Shown: positions 8,866-18,199, counted from the first letter of the stretch. The stretch: DNA of 64,000 nucleotides from Georgenia soli (GCF_002563695.1 NZ_PDJI01000004.1:1240001-1304000), one strand, 5' to 3'. Numbers and translations are program-made. The notes: a model not told the origin generated them from the sequence alone.

Positions 8866-10680
8866 TCAGGCCAGGTAGACCCGCGACTCCCACGGCGCCA
8901 GGGTGACCGCCTCGCCGTCGGCGGGGGCGCCGTCGAGATGCGTGGTGAGGACGAGCTCCCCGGCGAGCGCCCGGGCCTGCCCGGGGAGCGTCACCGCGAC
9001 CGGCTCGCTCGACCAGTTGGCCACCACGAGGAGCGTGCGCCCGCGGGAGGTGGGACCGCCGTCGGACGTGCGGGTGTAGGCGAACACCTGCTCGTGCTCC
9101 GGCAGCAGGAGCTCGAACCGGCCGTCGACCACCACGTCCAGGGCGTGCCGCAGCTCGATGAGCCGGCGGTAGTGGTGGAACACCGAGTCGGGGTCCGCGA
9201 CGGCGTCCGCCGCGTTGATCTCGACGTAGGAGGGGTTCACCGACAGCCACGGGGTGCCGGTGGTGAATCCGGCGTTCGGGGCGCTGTCCCACTGCATCGG
9301 CGTGCGGGCGTTGTCACGGCTGACCGGCCCGATGCCGGCCATGACCTCGCCGTCGGAGGCGCCGCCGGAGACGGACTCGCGGTAGTAGTTCAGCGTCTCG
9401 ATGTCGCGGTAGTCCTCGATCTCCGCCCAGCCGACGTTCGTCATGCCGAGCTCCTCGCCCTGGTAGACGTACGGCGTCCCGCGGAGCATGTGCAGCACCG
9501 TGCCGAGGGTCTTGGCGGAGCTCACCCGGTGCTCGGCGGAGTCGTCGCCCCAGCGCGAGACGACGCGGGGCTGGTCGTGGTTGTTCCAGTACAGCGAGTT
9601 CCACCCGGCGTCCGCCAGGCCCTCCTGCCACGCGGCCATGTTGGCCTTGAGGTCGGGCAGGTGGAGCGGCCGCAGCTGCCACTTCCCGCGCTCACCGTGG
9701 TCGACGCCCATGTGCTCGAAGGTGAAGACCATGTCGAGCTCCCGGCTGGCCGGGTCGGTGACGGAGCGCGCCAGCTCCAGGGTGACGCCGGGCATCTCCC
9801 CCACGGTGAGCAGCACGTCGCCGTCGCGGCCGCCGTCGGCGAGGACCTCGCGGTGCATCTCGGCGAGGAACTCCTCCAGCCGCGGCCCGTTGGTGTAGTG
9901 CGGCGAGCCGTCGCCGAACCGCACCCCCGCCGGGAGCGCCGGGTCCACCGCGCCGTCGGGCAGCGAGCCGTCCTCGCCCACCACCTTGGAGATGAGGTTG
10001 ATGACGTCCATGCGGAACCCGTCGACGCCGCGGGCCACCCACCAGCGCATCATGTCGTAGACGGCGTGGCGAACCTCGGGGTTCTCCCAGTTGAGGTCCG
10101 GCTGCTTGCGGGAGAACAGGTGGAGGTAGTACTCCCCGCTCGCCTCGTCCCACTCCCAGGTGGACCCGGAGAAGAACGAGTGCCAGTTGGTCGGCTCGGC
10201 CCCCGGCGTGCCGCCCACGGTGCCCGGGCGCGGCGGGCGCCACCAGTACCAGTCCCGCTTCGGCGAGTCCTTGCCCGCGCGCGACTCGACGAACCACGGG
10301 TGCTCGTCCGAGGTGTGGTTGACCACCAGGTCCATCACCAGGCGCATGCCGCGGGCGTGCAGGCCGGCGATCAGCTCGTCGACGTCCGCGAGCGTCCCGA
10401 ACGTGGGGTCGATGTCCTGGTAGTCGGAGATGTCGTAGCCGTTGTCGTCCTGCGGCGAGGAGTAGATCGGCGAGAGCCACACGACGTCGACCCCGAGCTG
10501 CTGCAGGTAGTCCAGCCTGCCGATGATCCCACGCACGTCGCCCACGCCGTCGCCGTCGGAGTCGGCGAAGGAGCGCGGGTAGATCTGGTAGACGACGGCG
10601 GTGCGCCACCACTCCCGGCCGTGCGCCGGCGCGGGCGCTCCCTCGTCGGTCCGTACGGCTGCCGCTGGCTGCTCCGTCAT
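8866..10680 (-). CDS. GH13 alpha-glucosidase / oligo-1,6-glucosidase
   Basis: The 604-residue enzyme is a typical glycoside hydrolase 13, subfamily of oligo-1,6-glucosidases and alpha-glucosidases, cleaving terminal alpha-glucosidic bonds in the cytoplasm. The (beta/alpha)8 motifs are present: DLVVNHTS, GFRMDVINL with nucleophile Asp225, VGEMPG with acid/base Glu295, and NNHDQPR with Asp369. VVYQIYPRSFADSDGDGVGD at the N-terminus is the family signature. The length matches characterised members. There is no signal peptide. ATG at 10680 was preferred over a GTG 9 bases upstream because GGGTGGGA precedes it. It is divergent from the flavoprotein gene with only about 45-90 bases between. Confidence 0.93.
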   Translation of the reverse strand: MTEQPAAAVRTDEGAPAPAHGREWWRTAVVYQIYPRSFADSDGDGVGDVRGIIGRLDYLQQLGVDVVWLSPIYSSPQDDNGYDISDYQDIDPTFGTLADVDELIAGLHARGMRLVMDLVVNHTSDEHPWFVESRAGKDSPKRDWYWWRPPRPGTVGGTPGAEPTNWHSFFSGSTWEWDEASGEYYLHLFSRKQPDLNWENPEVRHAVYDMMRWWVARGVDGFRMDVINLISKVVGEDGSLPDGAVDPALPAGVRFGDGSPHYTNGPRLEEFLAEMHREVLADGGRDGDVLLTVGEMPGVTLELARSVTDPASRELDMVFTFEHMGVDHGERGKWQLRPLHLPDLKANMAAWQEGLADAGWNSLYWNNHDQPRVVSRWGDDSAEHRVSSAKTLGTVLHMLRGTPYVYQGEELGMTNVGWAEIEDYRDIETLNYYRESVSGGASDGEVMAGIGPVSRDNARTPMQWDSAPNAGFTTGTPWLSVNPSYVEINAADAVADPDSVFHHYRRLIELRHALDVVVDGRFELLLPEHEQVFAYTRTSDGGPTSRGRTLLVVANWSSEPVAVTLPGQARALAGELVLTTHLDGAPADGEAVTLAPWESRVYLA

Positions 10681-10724
10681 GCTTCCCACCCTATGAGCCG
10701 ACGGCGGAGCCCGGCCTCTCGGGC

Positions 10725-11759
10725 ATGCCCGTTCCGATTGCCGCCCCGGCCCTCGGGCCGCAGAGTGAACCAGTGACAGACGCCCCCACCGCCTCCCTCC
10801 CCCGCTACGACGTCGTCGTGGTCGGAGGAGGTCCCGCCGGCCTCTCCGCGGCCCTCGTCCTCGGGCGCGCCCGCCGCCGGGTGCTCGTGGTCGACGCGGG
10901 CCGTCCCCGCAACGCCTGCTCCGCCAGCCTGCACGGCTTCCTCACCCGGGACGGCATCGACCCCGCCGAGCTGCTCGAGCTCGCTCGGTCCGAGGTGGAG
11001 CGCTACGGCGTCCAGATCGCCCGGGACGAGGTGGTCCGGGCCACGACCGAGGACGCCCCGGACGGCGTCCCGGGACCGTGGTTCCGCGTCATCCTCGCCG
11101 ACGGCGGCCCGGTGGTCGCCCGGCGCGTCGTCGTCGCGGCGGGCATCACCGACGTCCTGCCGGAGATCGACGGGCTCCCCGGCCGCTGGGGCCGCGACGT
11201 CCTGCACTGCCCCTACTGCCACGGTCACGAGGTCAGCGGGCAGGCGCTCGGCGTGGTCGCCGGCAGCGCCGAGGGCGCCGTCCACCAGGCCCTGCTGCTG
11301 CGCCAGCTCTCCGACGACGTCACCGTGGTGCTCCACGACGTCGACGCGGACGAGCTCGGCGACCGGGAGCGCGCCCTGCTCGCCGCCCGGGGGGTCACCG
11401 TCGTGCCCGGACGGGTCGAGGGCGTCGAGGAGCAGGACGACCGGCTCGCGGGCGTGAGGCTGGCGAACGGCTCCGTCCTGCCGTGCGACGCGCTCTTCGT
11501 CTCGCCGCGCTTCGTGCTCGACCAGGGGCCGTGGGACGAGCTGGCACCGCAGACCACCCAGAACGACCTCGGCACCTTCCTCGCGACCGACCCCGAGGGC
11601 CGCACCTCCGTCCCGGGGCTGTGGGCGGTCGGCAACGTCGCGGACCTCTCCGCCCAGGTGCTGGGCGCGGCCGAGCTCGGGTCCCGCGCCGCCATCGGCA
11701 TCAACGGCGAGCTGGTCCTGGCCGACGCCGACGCCGCGCTCGTCGGGCAGCTCGCATGA
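10725..11759 (+). CDS. thioredoxin-reductase-like FAD/NAD(P) oxidoreductase
   Basis: The protein contains the FAD dinucleotide-binding motif [19 protein letters not shown], the CPYCHGHE dithiol region, and the C-terminal [20 protein letters not shown] motif of thioredoxin-reductase-like flavoproteins. The CPYC spacing is that of the TrxB-like subgroup, which oxidises or reduces small dithiols; the substrate is unknown. The first 16 residues are not conserved in character, and a GTG at 10773 could be the real start, giving 328 residues. The stop overlaps the recQ start by 4 bases, so the two are co-translated. Confidence 0.87.
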   Translation: MPVPIAAPALGPQSEPVTDAPTASLPRYDVVVVGGGPAGLSAALVLGRARRRVLVVDAGRPRNACSASLHGFLTRDGIDPAELLELARSEVERYGVQIARDEVVRATTEDAPDGVPGPWFRVILADGGPVVARRVVVAAGITDVLPEIDGLPGRWGRDVLHCPYCHGHEVSGQALGVVAGSAEGAVHQALLLRQLSDDVTVVLHDVDADELGDRERALLAARGVTVVPGRVEGVEEQDDRLAGVRLANGSVLPCDALFVSPRFVLDQGPWDELAPQTTQNDLGTFLATDPEGRTSVPGLWAVGNVADLSAQVLGAAELGSRAAIGINGELVLADADAALVGQLA

Positions 11760-13723
11760 GCGCCACCGCTGACGCCGTCCGGTCCGTCGCCCGCGACTCC
11801 TTCGGCTGGGAGCAGCTCCGCCCCGGTCAGGAGGAGGCGATGGTCGCGGTCGTCGAGGGCCGCGACGTCCTGGCCGTGATGCCCACCGGGTACGGCAAGT
11901 CCGGCATCTACCAGGTGCCCGCGGTGCTGCGCCGGGGTCCGACCGTCGTCGTCTCCCCGCTCATCTCGCTCCAGACCGACCAGGTGGCCGGGCTGGAGGC
12001 GCAGGGCGCTCCCGAGGCCGTGGCGCTGAACTCCGCCCAGGGCGAGGGGGAGAACGCCCGCGCATGGCGGGCCGTGGGCAAGGAGGACGCCGAGTTCCTC
12101 TTCCTCTCGCCCGAGCAGCTCGCCAAGGACGAGGTCGTCGACCGCATCCGCGCGTTCGGGCCGTCGCTGTTCGTCGTGGACGAGGCGCACTGCATCTCCT
12201 CCTGGGGCCACGACTTCCGGCCCGACTACCTTGCCCTGGGGCACGTCGCCGAACGCGTCGGGCGCCCGCCCGTCGTGGCGCTGACCGCCACCGCCGCCAC
12301 GCCCGTCCAGGCCGAGATCATCGAGCGGCTGAGGCTGCGCGAGCCGCTCGTGGTGGCGCGCGGTTTCGACCGTCCGAACCTGCAGCTGTCCGTGGTGCGC
12401 CACACCGACGCGGAGAGCAAGCGCCGGGCCGTCCTCGAGCAGGTCCCCGCGCTCCCTGGGTCCGGCCTGGTGTACGTGGCCACCCGCAAGGACACCGAGC
12501 GGTACGCCGAGGCGCTCGCCGAACGGCTCGCCCAGGGCGGCGACGGCGTGCCTGCACGCACGGTCGCGGCCTACCACGCCGGGCTGCCGGCACGGCGGCG
12601 GGAGGAGGTCCACCATGGTTTCCTCGACGGCGAGGTGGACGTGGTCGTCGCGACGTCGGCGTTCGGCATGGGCATCGACAAGCCCGACGTGCGCTTCGTC
12701 GTCCACGTCGACGCGCCGGACTCCCTCGACGCGTACTACCAGGAGATCGGCCGCGCCGGACGCGACGGCGAGGAGGCACGGGCAGTCCTGCACTACCGAC
12801 CCGAGGACCTCGGCCTACGCCGGTTCTTCGCCTCCGCCAAGGTCGACGAGGACGCCCTCCGTGCCGTCCTCACCACCGCCCGGCGAGCCACCGGACCGCT
12901 CACGCTGGCGGCCCTGCGCGAGCGCACCGGCCTCTCCGCCCGCAAGGTCACCGGCATCGTGAACCTGCTGCAGGAGGTCGGTGCCGCGCGGCGCACCCGG
13001 CGCGGGGTGAGCGCCGAGGGACGCGCCGCCCCGCGCTCGGTGGTCGCCGAGGTCGTCGAGCTCACCGAGTCACGCGAGCGCATCGAGCGCTCGCGCGTGG
13101 AGATGGTGCGCGGGTATGCGGAGACGCAAGGCTGCCGCCGCCAGTTCCTGCTCGGCTACTTCGGCGAGCCGCACGAGGGCTCGTGCGGGGCCTGCGACGT
13201 CTGTCTGGACGACGGCGGGATCGACCTGGGGCCGTCCGCGTCGCCGGCCGTCGCCGCGAGCGGCGGGTCGGCCCCGTCGGCCGTCTCGGCGCCGCCGACG
13301 GCGGAGTCGCCGCCCGTGGCCCCCGCCACCGTCGCGCTCCCTCCGGCCGCGTCGCTGAGCTCGGACGAGGTCGACGGCCCGCGCGCCCCGGAGCACGACG
13401 CCGACGGCCCGCCCGTCTCGGAGCACGACGTCGACGGCCCGCGCGTCTCGGAGCACGACGTCGACTCCCAGCGCACCGGCGGCACCGGTGCCGACGGCGA
13501 CGGGCTCGGCCCGGGCGGCGAGCAGCGGAGCGACGGGAGCGGCCGGTCAGGCGAGCCCGACCCGTTCCCGCTCCAGGCCGCCGTCGTCCATCCGGAGTGG
13601 GGCGACGGCGTGGTGATGCGTCACGAGGAGGACAGGATCACCATCTTCTTCGAGCACGAGGGGTACAAGACCCTGTCGCGCGAGCTCATCGCCGAGCACG
13701 ACCTGCTGCGCCGCACCTCGTGA
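11756..13723 (+). CDS. recQ: ATP-dependent DNA helicase RecQ with extended C-terminus
   Basis: The 655-residue protein is a 3'-5' DNA helicase used in recombination and replication repair. Motif I is MPTGYGKS (Lys48), motif II DEAHC (142-146), motif III LTATA, and motif [12 protein letters not shown]. The RecQ zinc-binding cysteines follow ([11 protein letters not shown]...CGACDVC). After the zinc domain, instead of an HRDC domain, there is a 120-residue Ala/Pro/Asp/Glu-rich linker with a threefold 10-residue repeat, then a conserved-looking tail [23 protein letters not shown] at 11756 overlaps the preceding gene (ATGA), which fixes the start at the family's usual position. Confidence 0.93.
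   Translation: MSATADAVRSVARDSFGWEQLRPGQEEAMVAVVEGRDVLAVMPTGYGKSGIYQVPAVLRRGPTVVVSPLISLQTDQVAGLEAQGAPEAVALNSAQGEGENARAWRAVGKEDAEFLFLSPEQLAKDEVVDRIRAFGPSLFVVDEAHCISSWGHDFRPDYLALGHVAERVGRPPVVALTATAATPVQAEIIERLRLREPLVVARGFDRPNLQLSVVRHTDAESKRRAVLEQVPALPGSGLVYVATRKDTERYAEALAERLAQGGDGVPARTVAAYHAGLPARRREEVHHGFLDGEVDVVVATSAFGMGIDKPDVRFVVHVDAPDSLDAYYQEIGRAGRDGEEARAVLHYRPEDLGLRRFFASAKVDEDALRAVLTTARRATGPLTLAALRERTGLSARKVTGIVNLLQEVGAARRTRRGVSAEGRAAPRSVVAEVVELTESRERIERSRVEMVRGYAETQGCRRQFLLGYFGEPHEGSCGACDVCLDDGGIDLGPSASPAVAASGGSAPSAVSAPPTAESPPVAPATVALPPAASLSSDEVDGPRAPEHDADGPPVSEHDVDGPRVSEHDVDSQRTGGTGADGDGLGPGGEQRSDGSGRSGEPDPFPLQAAVVHPEWGDGVVMRHEEDRITIFFEHEGYKTLSRELIAEHDLLRRTS
13371..13460 (+). repeat. three tandem 30-bp units inside recQ
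   Basis: Units at 13371-13400, 13401-13430 and 13431-13460 differ at a few bases and encode DGPRxSEHDV-type decapeptides. Because the unit is a multiple of three, copy number could vary without breaking the frame. It lies in the linker after the zinc-binding domain. Confidence 0.85.
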
Positions 13724-13739
13724 GCGCGGCCGCACCTCG

Positions 13740-14219
13740 TCAGTAGTGCACGCGGTCCTCGAACGCCTCCCATGCCTCGAACGGGGCGGTGGCGTTGTCG
13801 GGCCGCAGCTCGATCAGGGGCATGCGGTCGCGCTGGTCGTGGTTGGTGACGTACTTGTGGAACTCGGCGTCGTCGAAGCCGACGCGGGCGGCGTCGTGCC
13901 TGTCGGCGGCGAAGTAGACCGCGTCGACCCGCGCCCACAGCGCCGCGCTGAGGCACATCGGGCACGGCTCGCAGCTGCTGTACAAGGTGGCACCGGCCAG
14001 GTCTGGCGACCCGGTCTCCCGGCACGCCGTCCTGATGGCCACGATCTCGGCGTGCGCCGTGGGGTCCAGCGTCGCGGTCACGCGGTTGGTGCCCTCGAAC
14101 CTGCGACCGTCCGCCGTGACGACGACGGCCGCGAACGGTCCGCCCTCCGAGGCCACGTTGGCGGTGGCCAGCTCGACGGCGCGCGCGAGGTGCTCCGCTG
14201 CCTGCTCCGGGTCTCGCAT
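13740..14219 (-). CDS. nucleoside/guanine deaminase-like protein
   Basis: The 159-residue protein belongs to the cytidine/deoxycytidylate deaminase superfamily. HAE (His56, Glu58) and PCPMC (Cys86, Cys89) form the zinc site, and the spacing matches the guanine deaminase / tRNA adenosine deaminase-like group. The C-terminal DDAEFHKYVTNHDQRDRMPL region is more like GuaD than TadA, so a free nucleobase or nucleoside substrate is likely. AGGAGGACGTCTG precedes the ATG. It converges with recQ, 16 bases apart. Confidence 0.88.
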   Translation of the reverse strand: MRDPEQAAEHLARAVELATANVASEGGPFAAVVVTADGRRFEGTNRVTATLDPTAHAEIVAIRTACRETGSPDLAGATLYSSCEPCPMCLSAALWARVDAVYFAADRHDAARVGFDDAEFHKYVTNHDQRDRMPLIELRPDNATAPFEAWEAFEDRVHY

Positions 14220-14405
14220 CAGACGTCCTCCTCGTCGGGGCCGCAGGAGATCCGGAGCTCCGCTGCCCCGTCGCTCACCTGCTGCAGGCCCGTGGACCTA
14301 GGTCGCGATTCTTTCCTGAAGGTTTGCACCGTGTCGACCGGTCGGGTGACGCGTCTCAGCAGGCCATCGGAGGCGCGCAGCAGTGGCCCGGGTGAAGATG
14401 ACCGC

Positions 14406-14843
14406 GTGCGCCGCACCCTTCCCGCCCCCGCTCCCGAGGCGTTCGCGCTCCTTGCGGACCTCCGCGGGCACCACCGGTGGATCCCGCTGACGACCACCGA
14501 CGCCCCTCCCCCGCCCGCCCGGCGCGGTGACGTGCTCACGGCCGTGACGGCCGGCTTCTTCCCGGACCGGATGAGGGTCGAGCACGTACGTCATCCCGAC
14601 GCCGTCCGCCAGGACGGCGAGCTCAGGGTGCGCAAGCTGGGACCCGTTCTCCTGGGCGACGTGACGATCACGGTCACGCCGGCCGGCCCCGGGACCTGTG
14701 TGGCCGACTGGCGGGAGGACGTGTGGCTGCGCGGCCCTCTGCCCCGTGCCCTGACGCGCCTGCTGCTGACTCCGGTGCTCGAGGGCATGACCGCACTCGC
14801 GCTGCGCAAGGTCGAACGGCATCTCGCGGGTTCCGGCACCTGA
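14406..14843 (+). CDS. SRPBCC (START/Bet v1-like) family protein
   Basis: The 145-residue protein starts RRTLPAPAPEAFALLADLRGHHRW, typical of polyketide cyclase/SRPBCC ligand-binding proteins, with later TVTPAGPGTCVADWREDV strands and a closing helix LEGMTALALRKVERHLA. Such proteins bind hydrophobic ligands; the ligand is unknown. GTG at 14406 was chosen because upstream sequence in frame lacks family character. It is divergent from the deaminase gene. Confidence 0.8.
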   Translation: MRRTLPAPAPEAFALLADLRGHHRWIPLTTTDAPPPPARRGDVLTAVTAGFFPDRMRVEHVRHPDAVRQDGELRVRKLGPVLLGDVTITVTPAGPGTCVADWREDVWLRGPLPRALTRLLLTPVLEGMTALALRKVERHLAGSGT

Positions 14844-14950
14844 CCTGTGGATCGGGCTCGTCGCGTCGGCGGGCTGTGCATCGCTCGTGCGGCAGGGCAG
14901 CGGCCCAGCCACTATCGCCGCCATGACCGAAGATCTACTTTCCGGGACGC

Positions 14951-15292
14951 GACGCCGAAGTCACGTGACTTTCTCGCCGACATCATGCGGCGACACGACC
15001 CCCTCGCCGACATCATGCGGCGACACGACCCCCTCGCCGACATCATGCGGCGACACGACCCCCTCGCCGACTTCGTGCGGCGACATGACCTTTTCGGCGA
15101 CATCCAGCACAGCGCGATTGGAGCCAGCTCTGCGCTCATCAGTCCACCGGCGCGAGAACCCGCGCGCCCCGCTCACCTCGTGCTCGCTGAGCTGGTGGCG
15201 TTCGTGCCCCGGTGTCAGATGTGAGCGGCGCGCAATCCGTGCGAGGCAGGCTGCCCGGATTCGCGCGAGGGTAGAAGTCACGGAAAAGGTCA
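14951..15292. repeat. intergenic element A (core 15086-15292) with amplified left end
   Basis: The 207-bp core is bounded by inverted ends, TGACCTTTTCGG at 15086 and CGGAAAAGGTCA at 15281-15292. Just inside the left end is TCCAGCACAGCGCGATTGG, nearly the same as in elements B (40945) and C (50705). The left side extends into a 30-bp hairpin array and ends at the perfect 14-bp palindrome AAGTCACGTGACTT (14958-14971), which is two head-to-head copies of the end motif. The region lies in the 567-bp gap between the SRPBCC and HTH genes. Near 15304-15360 a short duplication (GCCGAGCGACGCCAT) is also seen. Confidence 0.7.
14974..15083. repeat. array of four 30-bp hairpin units
   Basis: Units begin at 14974, 15004, 15034 and 15064. 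Each carries TCGCCG and CGGCGA arms around an 8-base loop, spaced by CACGACCCCC. The first three are identical and the fourth differs at a few bases; a partial fifth (TCGGCGACATCC) enters element A. No spacers of unrelated sequence occur, so it is not a CRISPR. Confidence 0.9.
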
Positions 15293-15410
15293 CCTCGAAC
15301 GCCGCGGCCGAGCGACGCCATCCGATCGCCGCCGCCGAGCGACGCCATTCGATCGCGGCTGCCGAGCGTGGCGCTCGCGCGGCGGGCGACGGCCGCCGCG
15401 GGAGCCCGGA

Positions 15411-15686
15411 ATGACTCCCATGGCCGACCCGTTCCAGCTCCCGCACGTCGACGACGACGGGCTCGCTGCCGTCGTGGCCGCCAACATCCGGCTGGAGGCG
15501 GCACGCCACGGCCTGGCTCAGAACGACATCGCGGGGATCGTGCGGATCTCGCGGTCGGCGGTCTCCCTGCGTTCCACGGGCAGGGTGCCGTGGACGCTGG
15601 ACGAGGTGGGCCGGCTGTCGCAGGCGCTCGGCATCCGGCCGGGCGACCTGATGACGCCGCCGCGTCCGGCGTCACGGGCCTGGTGA
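15411..15686 (+). CDS. small helix-turn-helix (XRE-type) protein
   Basis: The 91-residue protein contains AANIRLEAARHGLAQNDIAG and ISRSAVSLRSTGRVPWTLDE followed by LSQALGIRPGDLM, the five-helix Cro/CI-type DNA-binding fold (about residues 20-82). The second ATG (residue 4) is an alternative start. It has no clear operon partner and sits between element A and a repeat-rich gap. Its target is unknown. Confidence 0.78.
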   Translation: MTPMADPFQLPHVDDDGLAAVVAANIRLEAARHGLAQNDIAGIVRISRSAVSLRSTGRVPWTLDEVGRLSQALGIRPGDLMTPPRPASRAW

Positions 15687-15731
15687 AGCTCGTCCCTTGA
15701 GCCCTGGAACCGGGTCTAACGGCCCGTGGTC

Positions 15732-15895
15732 CACGGCCCACGGCCCACGGCCCACGGCCAGGATTCCAGGCCCGGGGCACGGGGCGGGAGGCCGGCGACG
15801 CTGTACCGACGTGCGACGTCCGGCGGGAGCCGACACCGAGACGCCCGGCGGGTGCCGACACCGAGACGCCCGGCGGGTGCCGACACCGAGACACC
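15732..15895. repeat. two adjacent tandem repeat tracts
   Basis: At 15732-15759 the 7-mer CACGGCC is repeated four times. At 15821-15895 a 25-bp unit starting CGGCGGGTGCCGACACCGAG is present three times (one A/T change in copy 1 and a T to A region at the end of copy 3). The gap between the HTH gene and the Usp gene holds little else. Confidence 0.85.
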
Positions 15896-15989
15896 GGGAC
15901 GCAGGTCCTGTGCGAAAGCGGTCCGGATTGCGCCATGATGCCCGTAACGCCAGGTGATCATCCTGCCCGGTCCGAGGAAGGACTCCCGC

Positions 15990-16379
15990 ATGACCATCGT
16001 CGTCGGTTACACCACCAAGCCCGAGGGCAAGGCCGCGCTCCAGCGAGCGATCGCCGAGGCCCGCGCGCACGACGAGGACGTCGTCGTCCTCAACGTCTCC
16101 GAGGGTGACGGTGTGCGCGACCCCTTGCTCGCCAGCGAGGACGAGCTCGAGGCCGTGCGCCGGGAGCTGGCCGAGTCCGGGATCGACGGCACCGTGCGCC
16201 AGCTCGTGCGGGGCAAGGACGCCGCCGACGAGATCGGCGCCATCGCCCAGGAGGTCGGCGCCAGCCTCGTCGTGATCGGCCTGCGCAGGCGCACTCCCGT
16301 GGGCAAGCTGGTGCTCGGCAGCAACTCCCAGAAGATCCTGCTCAACACCTCCGCGCCCGTGCTCGCCGTCAAGGCCTGA
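15990..16379 (+). CDS. universal stress protein, single domain
   Basis: The 129-residue protein starts TIVVGYTTKPEGKAALQRAI and ends with VVIGLRRRTPVGKLVLGSNSQ, the ATP-binding loop of UspA-type proteins (G-x-x-G...G-S), followed by the closing strand APVLAVK. ATG at 15990 has GAGGAAGGA upstream; an in-frame start at 15954 has none. Usp proteins bind nucleotides and are induced under stress. Confidence 0.9.
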   Translation: MTIVVGYTTKPEGKAALQRAIAEARAHDEDVVVLNVSEGDGVRDPLLASEDELEAVRRELAESGIDGTVRQLVRGKDAADEIGAIAQEVGASLVVIGLRRRTPVGKLVLGSNSQKILLNTSAPVLAVKA

Positions 16380-16388
16380 GAAGCCGGA

Positions 16389-16431
16389 ACGGGCCGGCGG
16401 CGGAGAGAGATTCTCTCCGCCGCCGGCCCGT
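16389..16431. terminator. strong bidirectional terminator hairpin
   Basis: A perfect 20-bp stem (16389-16408 with 16412-16431) encloses a 3-base loop. It lies between the convergent usp and symporter genes and can serve both. There is no T tract, as is common in actinobacteria. Confidence 0.85.
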
Positions 16432-16500
16432 CTGCGTATCTGGACTGCGCCCGGCCCGCGGCCCGGCATGGGGCTTTGCCCGGGGCCGCGCGCCGGCGGG

Positions 16501-16545
16501 GCTAGGCGCGGTGGGGCTAGGCGCGGCGGGGCTAGGCGCGGCGGG
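16501..16545. repeat. three tandem 15-bp units at the symporter 3' end
   Basis: GCTAGGCGCGGYGGG is repeated at 16501, 16516 and 16531, with a degenerate fourth copy (16546-16560) that includes the symporter's stop codon. The tract could have arisen by slippage from the coding end. Confidence 0.85.
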
Positions 16546-16546
16546 G

Positions 16547-17998
16547 CTACGCCCGGCTGGCCGCGAGCGCGGGGGCGGCTGCGCCGTCGTTGCCGGTGCC
16601 GGCGGCGACGAGCTCGGGCTCGTCCTCGTCGTCGTCCTCGAAGAGGTCCTCGGCGTCGGCGGAGGCGTACTGCTCAAGGTCGAGGATGCCCTCCCGCTTG
16701 GCCACGATGACCGGCACGAGGACCTGGCCGGCGACGTTCGTCGCGGTGCGGCCCATGTCGAGGATCGGGTCGATCGCGAGGAGCAGGCCGACGCCCTCGA
16801 GGGGCAGGCCGAGCGTCGAGAGGGTGAGGGTCAGCATCACGGTCGCCCCGGTCAGGCCGGCGGTGGCGGCGGAGCCGACCACGGAGACGAAGGCGATGAG
16901 CAGGTAGTCGGTCACGCCCAGGTCCACGCCGAAGAACTGCGCGACGAAGATCGCGGCGATCGCCGGGTAGATCGCGGCGCAACCGTCCATCTTCGTGGTC
17001 GAGCCCAGCGGCACCGCAAAGGACGCGTAGGCGCGCGGCACCCCGAGGTTGCGGTGGGTCACCCGCTCGGTGACGGGCAGGGTGCCGATCGAGGACCGGG
17101 AGACGAACGCCAGCTGGATGGCCGGCCACGCGCCGCGGAAGTACCGGCCGACCGAGAGTCCGTGGGCCCTGAGCAGCACCGGGTAGAGCACGAACAGCAC
17201 GAGCGCCAGACCGACGTAGATGGCCACGGCGAAGGTGCCGAGGTTCGTCAGCGAGCTCCAGCCGTAGGTGGCGATGGCGCGGCCGATGAGGCCGAGCGTG
17301 CCCAGCGGGGCGAGGCGGATGATCCACCACAGCACCGTCTGGATGACCTTCAGGAGCGACTTGTTGAAGGCCAGGAACGGCTCGGCCTTCTTGCCGGACC
17401 TCAGCGCGGCGACACCGACGGCGAGGGCGATCACGATGATCTGCAGCACGTTGAAGCTCACGCCGGTGGTGATGCCGACGATGGCGCCGTCGTCACCGGT
17501 CTCCAGGCTGGAGGAGGCGCCCAGGCCCAGGAAGTTGGCCGGGATGAGGCCCTGCAGGAAGTCGAGCCAGGTGCCGGTCCGGCTCGGTGCGGCCGCGTCC
17601 GCGGCGTCCACCGCGGCGTTCGCGCCGGGCTGGAGCAGGAGGCCGAGGCCGATGCCGATGCCCACGGAGACGAGCGCGGTGATCGCGAACCAGAGGAGGG
17701 TCTGACCGGCCAGGCGGGCGCCGTTGGCGACCCCGCGCAGGTTCGCGATGGAGGCCACGATGGCGGTGAAGACCAGCGGCGGGACGACCGCCTTGAGCAG
17801 GTTGACGAACGAGCTGCCGATGGTGGTCAGCGTGACGGTGAGCCAGTTGTCCTCGCCGGCCGCGGTGGGGCCGATCTCGAGCGCCGCCCACCCGGCGAGA
17901 ACGCCGAGCACGAGGCCGAGGAGGATCTGGGTGCTGAACGAGGGCAGACGGAGCCGACGCCTCGGCTCGGTCGCCGTCGGGGACGGGGTGGAGGACAC
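16547..17998 (-). CDS. dicarboxylate/amino-acid:cation symporter (DAACS), possibly cystine uptake
   Basis: The 483-residue protein is a DctA/GltP/TcyP-type secondary transporter coupling substrate uptake to Na+ or H+. Visible signatures are the SRSSIGTLPVT hairpin 1 loop, PLGSTTKMDGCAAIYP (the NMDGT-like region), GLTGATVMLTLTLSTLG and DMGRTATNVAG near hairpin 2. About eight hydrophobic segments are present, and the C-terminus is acidic (EDLFEDDDEDEPEL). GTG at 17998 is preceded by AAAGG. About 200 bases upstream lies a polycysteine leader peptide, and the family includes the TcyP cystine importers, so cystine is a plausible substrate; glutamate or C4-dicarboxylates remain alternatives. Confidence 0.9.
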   Translation of the reverse strand: MSSTPSPTATEPRRRLRLPSFSTQILLGLVLGVLAGWAALEIGPTAAGEDNWLTVTLTTIGSSFVNLLKAVVPPLVFTAIVASIANLRGVANGARLAGQTLLWFAITALVSVGIGIGLGLLLQPGANAAVDAADAAAPSRTGTWLDFLQGLIPANFLGLGASSSLETGDDGAIVGITTGVSFNVLQIIVIALAVGVAALRSGKKAEPFLAFNKSLLKVIQTVLWWIIRLAPLGTLGLIGRAIATYGWSSLTNLGTFAVAIYVGLALVLFVLYPVLLRAHGLSVGRYFRGAWPAIQLAFVSRSSIGTLPVTERVTHRNLGVPRAYASFAVPLGSTTKMDGCAAIYPAIAAIFVAQFFGVDLGVTDYLLIAFVSVVGSAATAGLTGATVMLTLTLSTLGLPLEGVGLLLAIDPILDMGRTATNVAGQVLVPVIVAKREGILDLEQYASADAEDLFEDDDEDEPELVAAGTGNDGAAAPALAASRA

Positions 17999-18151
17999 GG
18001 GTGTGACCTTTCGATGGGGAGGGGCCCGGGCGCGCAGGGGGCGCACGGGGAAGGACGCCGCACGGCGACGGCGGAGGAGAAGGCAGCGAGGACGGCGAAG
18101 GGAGCCGGCCCCAACGGTCAGAGGCGCAGGAGCGCCAGGAGCGGTGCGAGG

Positions 18152-18173
18152 GGCGCGTGGACTCTCACGCGCC
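18152..18173 (-). promoter_or_regulatory. hairpin between leader peptide and symporter gene
   Basis: GGCGCGTG and CACGCGCC form a perfect 8-bp stem with a 6-base loop. On the minus strand it starts 27 bases after the leader's stop, a distance at which ribosome position on the leader could affect its folding or access. It may be part of an attenuator. No T tract follows. Confidence 0.55.
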
Positions 18174-18199
18174 GGTCAACGAGTCGCGATCAGCGGGAC

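Noticed and set aside
14974..15105. CRISPR-like regularity at 30-bp spacing
   Set aside because: Units are contiguous with no variable spacers and no cas gene is present; it is a simple tandem repeat of hairpins.
14961..15509. Minus-strand frame with repeated VSPHDVGEG units
   Set aside because: The repeat comes from the 30-bp hairpin array. The frame crosses element A, has no ribosome binding site and no conserved start.
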